Positions 50,460 through 64,000 of a stretch of 64,000 nt of DNA are shown piece after piece. Origin of the DNA: Chinchilla lanigera. Taxonomy: Eukaryota > Chordata > Mammalia > Rodentia > Chinchillidae. The notes below the pieces were generated by a model, which was not told where the DNA came from, did not search any database, and saw only the letters and a list, made by a program, of their open reading frames with translations. The stretch covers positions 31,233,179 through 31,297,178 of the forward strand of contig NW_004955415.1 in assembly GCF_000276665.1 (NCBI RefSeq), given 5' to 3'. Every line of letters starts with the position of its first letter. Positions within the stretch are counted from its first letter, which is position 1. A program made the position numbers and the translations under genes.

Positions 50460-50559
50460 CTTCTGTACCCGTGGCTAGTTGGTGTGGTTCCTGCGCCTCA
50501 CTGCTCAGAGCGCTTTGGGGTTCCTACAGGAGTCCCACAATTCTGGGACCAAAGATGGA

Positions 50560-51445
50560 ACGTTAGCACGGTGTCACCAGACTGTCACGTGTTAAACAGT
50601 CTAGCCCCATGGGAACTCTCATCTGGGGGCAGGAGCAAAGTATCTGTTTCTAGTGCAAGTTGTATTGGTCCCTCTATGGACTTTACCGCCCACTCCTGGC
50701 CCCCTGAACCAGATCAGTCTCCCTCCTTACCCCTACCTGACAGATCAGGAGGGACAGATCACAGGACCTTTTGGCCCTGTGGACTGCAGGCTACTCACAG
50801 CTTTCCACCCCTACACCCTGGTCAGGGCACTGAGAGTCCTGATGCCCTGGCACGACGCCATCCTGCGGCCCTGGAGCACAGATGCCACACAGCTGACAGG
50901 AGTGCTCACCCCTCAGGTCCAGAGCACTTTTTAGAACTCGCCCAATCCACAAACTCATTTTGAAACCTGTCAAAGGATCTAAAATTCCCTCTGGTCACAC
51001 TGAGTAGGGGCATGTGGCTCAAATGCAGTCTGAACAGTCTCTCTATCCTGCTCTGTACCCGCACCCGGAGAGCAGGGCCACCTGTCAGCGCTGCACTCAT
51101 GGGTGACCGCCAAGCTCAGGTGGGCCCAGCCACACTCCAGTGACTGCGAGGCCCCTGGCACAGACCAGATCCAAGTCTTCCTAAGGGACCCCGGGCCGGA
51201 AGAGGTGTTGGGGCCCTGCCAGTGCACCACTGGGCCCGGAAACCACAAGGGACGCCAGGCCCTGGAGAGGCCAGTCCAGAGAACTTGCTGCACCTGTGGC
51301 TGCTGGAGGCCTGTCCTCTTCCGAAGGTCTCAGCCGGTCTCCACCCCGGATCAGCGCGTGGGTGTGCCCGGTGCCGGCAGAGGCACTGGCTCAGGATATG
51401 CCTGCCCACTGAGCGAAGGACGCAGCAGCCGACCCCAGGGCTAAG
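50560..51445 (+). pseudogene. Decayed endogenous retroviral gag fragment
   Basis: Between the 3' ends of PYGB and ABHD12. From 51097 one open frame reads SWVTAKLRWAQPHSSDCEA and then (51190-51255) PGPEEVLGPCQCTTGPGNHK. Spacing and residues resemble the last helices of a retroviral capsid protein. Next come a damaged zinc-knuckle-like CCTCG...LFRRS (from 51286) and, one frame over, CARCRQRHWLRIC (51363-51401), a CX2C-X3-HX4C knuckle one residue short of the usual CX2CX4HX4C. Upstream (50653-50934), a frame ending in a stop holds a proline-rich and capsid-like stretch. Frameshifts and stops make it non-functional. No pol, env or paired LTR is recognised here. Lineage (class II or lentivirus-like) cannot be settled by eye. 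Confidence 0.5.
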
Positions 51446-51473
51446 TCCTTCCTGGAGCAGCTGGGGTCTGTCC

Positions 51474-51720
51474 ATTGGCCCTGCCACGGGGAAGTCGCCT
51501 GCCTGGTCTGCCGCATCTCAGGCGATCCGCTTGGCTGGGAGGCAGGGGTACTTAACCTTCCCTTGGGCCTCCTTACTACCTCGCCACAAGCTGAAGAGCA
51601 CCCAGACCGTGGGCGGGGCCCTGCTGGGGCCGGGGTGCCCATTGGCCGGGCCTTGAAGTGGGCGGGACGAGAAGTGAGCAGCCGTTGGTGGATCAGGCAC
51701 AATGGGCGGGGTGCTTGCGC
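51474..51720. promoter_or_regulatory. CCAAT and GC-box cluster between converging genes
   Basis: cattgg at about 51473 and 51639, gggcggggcc near 51611, gtgggcgggacg near 51659 and gggcggggtgc near 51703. Promoter-like content where no known promoter is expected; may belong to the CpG-rich stretch at 51820-52430. Function is inferred only. Confidence 0.3.
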
Positions 51721-51769
51721 CACCCCGTCTGGAGTCGTCCTTGACCCCTTGCTTAGCAGAGAAGGACAG

Positions 51770-52113
51770 ACCACCACCACGATTTTATTCTTAAATAACT
51801 GCTCAGTCTACGCCAGGCTAGATGGGCAGGTGGGTGGACGGGACGGGGAGTGCGGCCCCGGGCCGCGTGGGCATGCGCTGGCAGCAGGAGGGCCGAGCAG
51901 CGGGGTGCGTCCAGCGCGCGGGGTGGAGGACCGTGTCTCCACGTCCGCACCCGCGGGCCCATGCGCCACAGCGCGAGCCCCGCCAGCCCGCCCGCACCGG
52001 CTTGCGGTCCCTCTCCGGGTGCGTCTCCTGTCCAGCGCCGCTGCTGCTGCGGGGGCGGGCGGGTCGGGAGGCGGCGGTCCGGTCTTCATGCTCCTCGGGC
52101 GGGTGGCGGCGGC
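51770..52113 (-). other. ABHD12: ABHD12 3' UTR
   Basis: Minus-strand sequence from the stop codon (52114-52116) to the AATAAA at 51784-51789. Unusually GC- and CpG-rich for a 3' UTR. Confidence 0.65.
51784..51789 (-). terminator. ABHD12: ABHD12 polyadenylation signal
   Basis: AATAAA on the minus strand, about 325 bases past the ABHD12 stop codon. Confidence 0.7.
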
Positions 52114-63654
<11,541 letters not shown>

Positions 63655-64000
63655 CTGTGAAGGGAAAAATCACACCTAGCAACACACCCACACTCTCTGA
63701 CTGGAGCCTCCTGGGACATCCACAAAGAGCTCTGGGCTTGTGACTTGCACAGTGGGGACTTGACAGAGACTGTGGACACACAGTCCAGCTGCTTACTGCC
63801 CCCGCAGCTGCTTGGTCAGCTGAGGGACCCAATGCAACTCCTCTGTCCCTGGACAGCACTGCACTCCCACTGCAGGTGCCCGGGCATCCTGGGAGGAGAT
63901 GGGCTGCAGAGCTGCCAGCCACCTGAACCACCAAGTATAATGGCAGACCTGGGTGGGGGATTCCACAGGGCCCCTTGCTGTAGCAGTCCAGCAGCCATCA

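Larger units (their letters stand above)
49284..50475 (+). other. PYGB: PYGB 3' UTR (two possible ends)
   Basis: Repeat-free sequence after the PYGB stop. A first poly(A) signal at 49898-49903 gives about 0.64 kb of UTR; an ATTAAA at 50454-50459 gives about 1.2 kb. Which is used, or both, cannot be told here. Confidence 0.55.

Overview
This is mammalian nuclear DNA, almost certainly from a rodent. It has long introns with GT-AG splice sites, CpG-island promoters, and dozens of 7SL-derived B1-type and tRNA-Ala-derived ID-type SINEs. Several old SINEs are B1+ID head-to-tail dimers, which points away from mouse, rat and hamster and towards a beaver-, squirrel- or dormouse-type lineage. I lean to Castorimorpha (beaver-like), but this is inference from repeat style only.

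Three protein-coding genes account for all recognised exons, in the order ENTPD6 (+), PYGB (+), ABHD12 (-), the same block as human 20p11. ENTPD6 (867-11191) is the 3' part only: twelve exons give the last 357 residues of a Golgi/secreted nucleoside diphosphatase; the promoter and first exons lie left of the window. PYGB (21167-49283) is complete: twenty exons splice in frame to 843 residues, the length of brain glycogen phosphorylase, with the Ser15 phosphosite, AMP-site residues, phosphate-binding Lys/Arg and the pyridoxal-phosphate lysine all present. ABHD12 (52114-63654, minus strand) is the 3' part only: eight exons encode the last 207 residues, with the whole Ser-Asp-His triad of this lysophosphatidylserine lipase; its 5' exons lie right of the window. 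PYGB and ABHD12 converge tail to tail across about 1.3-1.9 kb.

ENTPD6-PYGB interval (about 11.9-21.0 kb): no recognisable gene; nested SINEs, LTR-like pieces, and next to the PYGB CpG island a probable solo ERV LTR in the same orientation. PYGB-ABHD12 interval (50.5-51.8 kb): a decayed retroviral gag fragment with capsid-C-terminal-like and nucleocapsid-like motifs, followed by CCAAT and GC boxes that lead into a CpG-rich stretch over the ABHD12 stop codon and 3' UTR. The large ABHD12 intron (57.6-63.6 kb) carries a 5'-truncated LINE-1 with target-site duplications, an ID inside it, and a 217-base assembly gap in its 3' UTR.

The genes are functionally independent (nucleotide hydrolysis in the secretory pathway, cytosolic glycogen breakdown, lipid hydrolysis at the ER membrane). 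I found no evidence of a new multi-gene system. The points most worth checking are the gag relic, a GC-AG intron in ABHD12 supported by reading frame and triad spacing, the 3'-end CpG island, the LTR beside the PYGB promoter, and a mariner-type DNA transposon remnant in an ENTPD6 intron.
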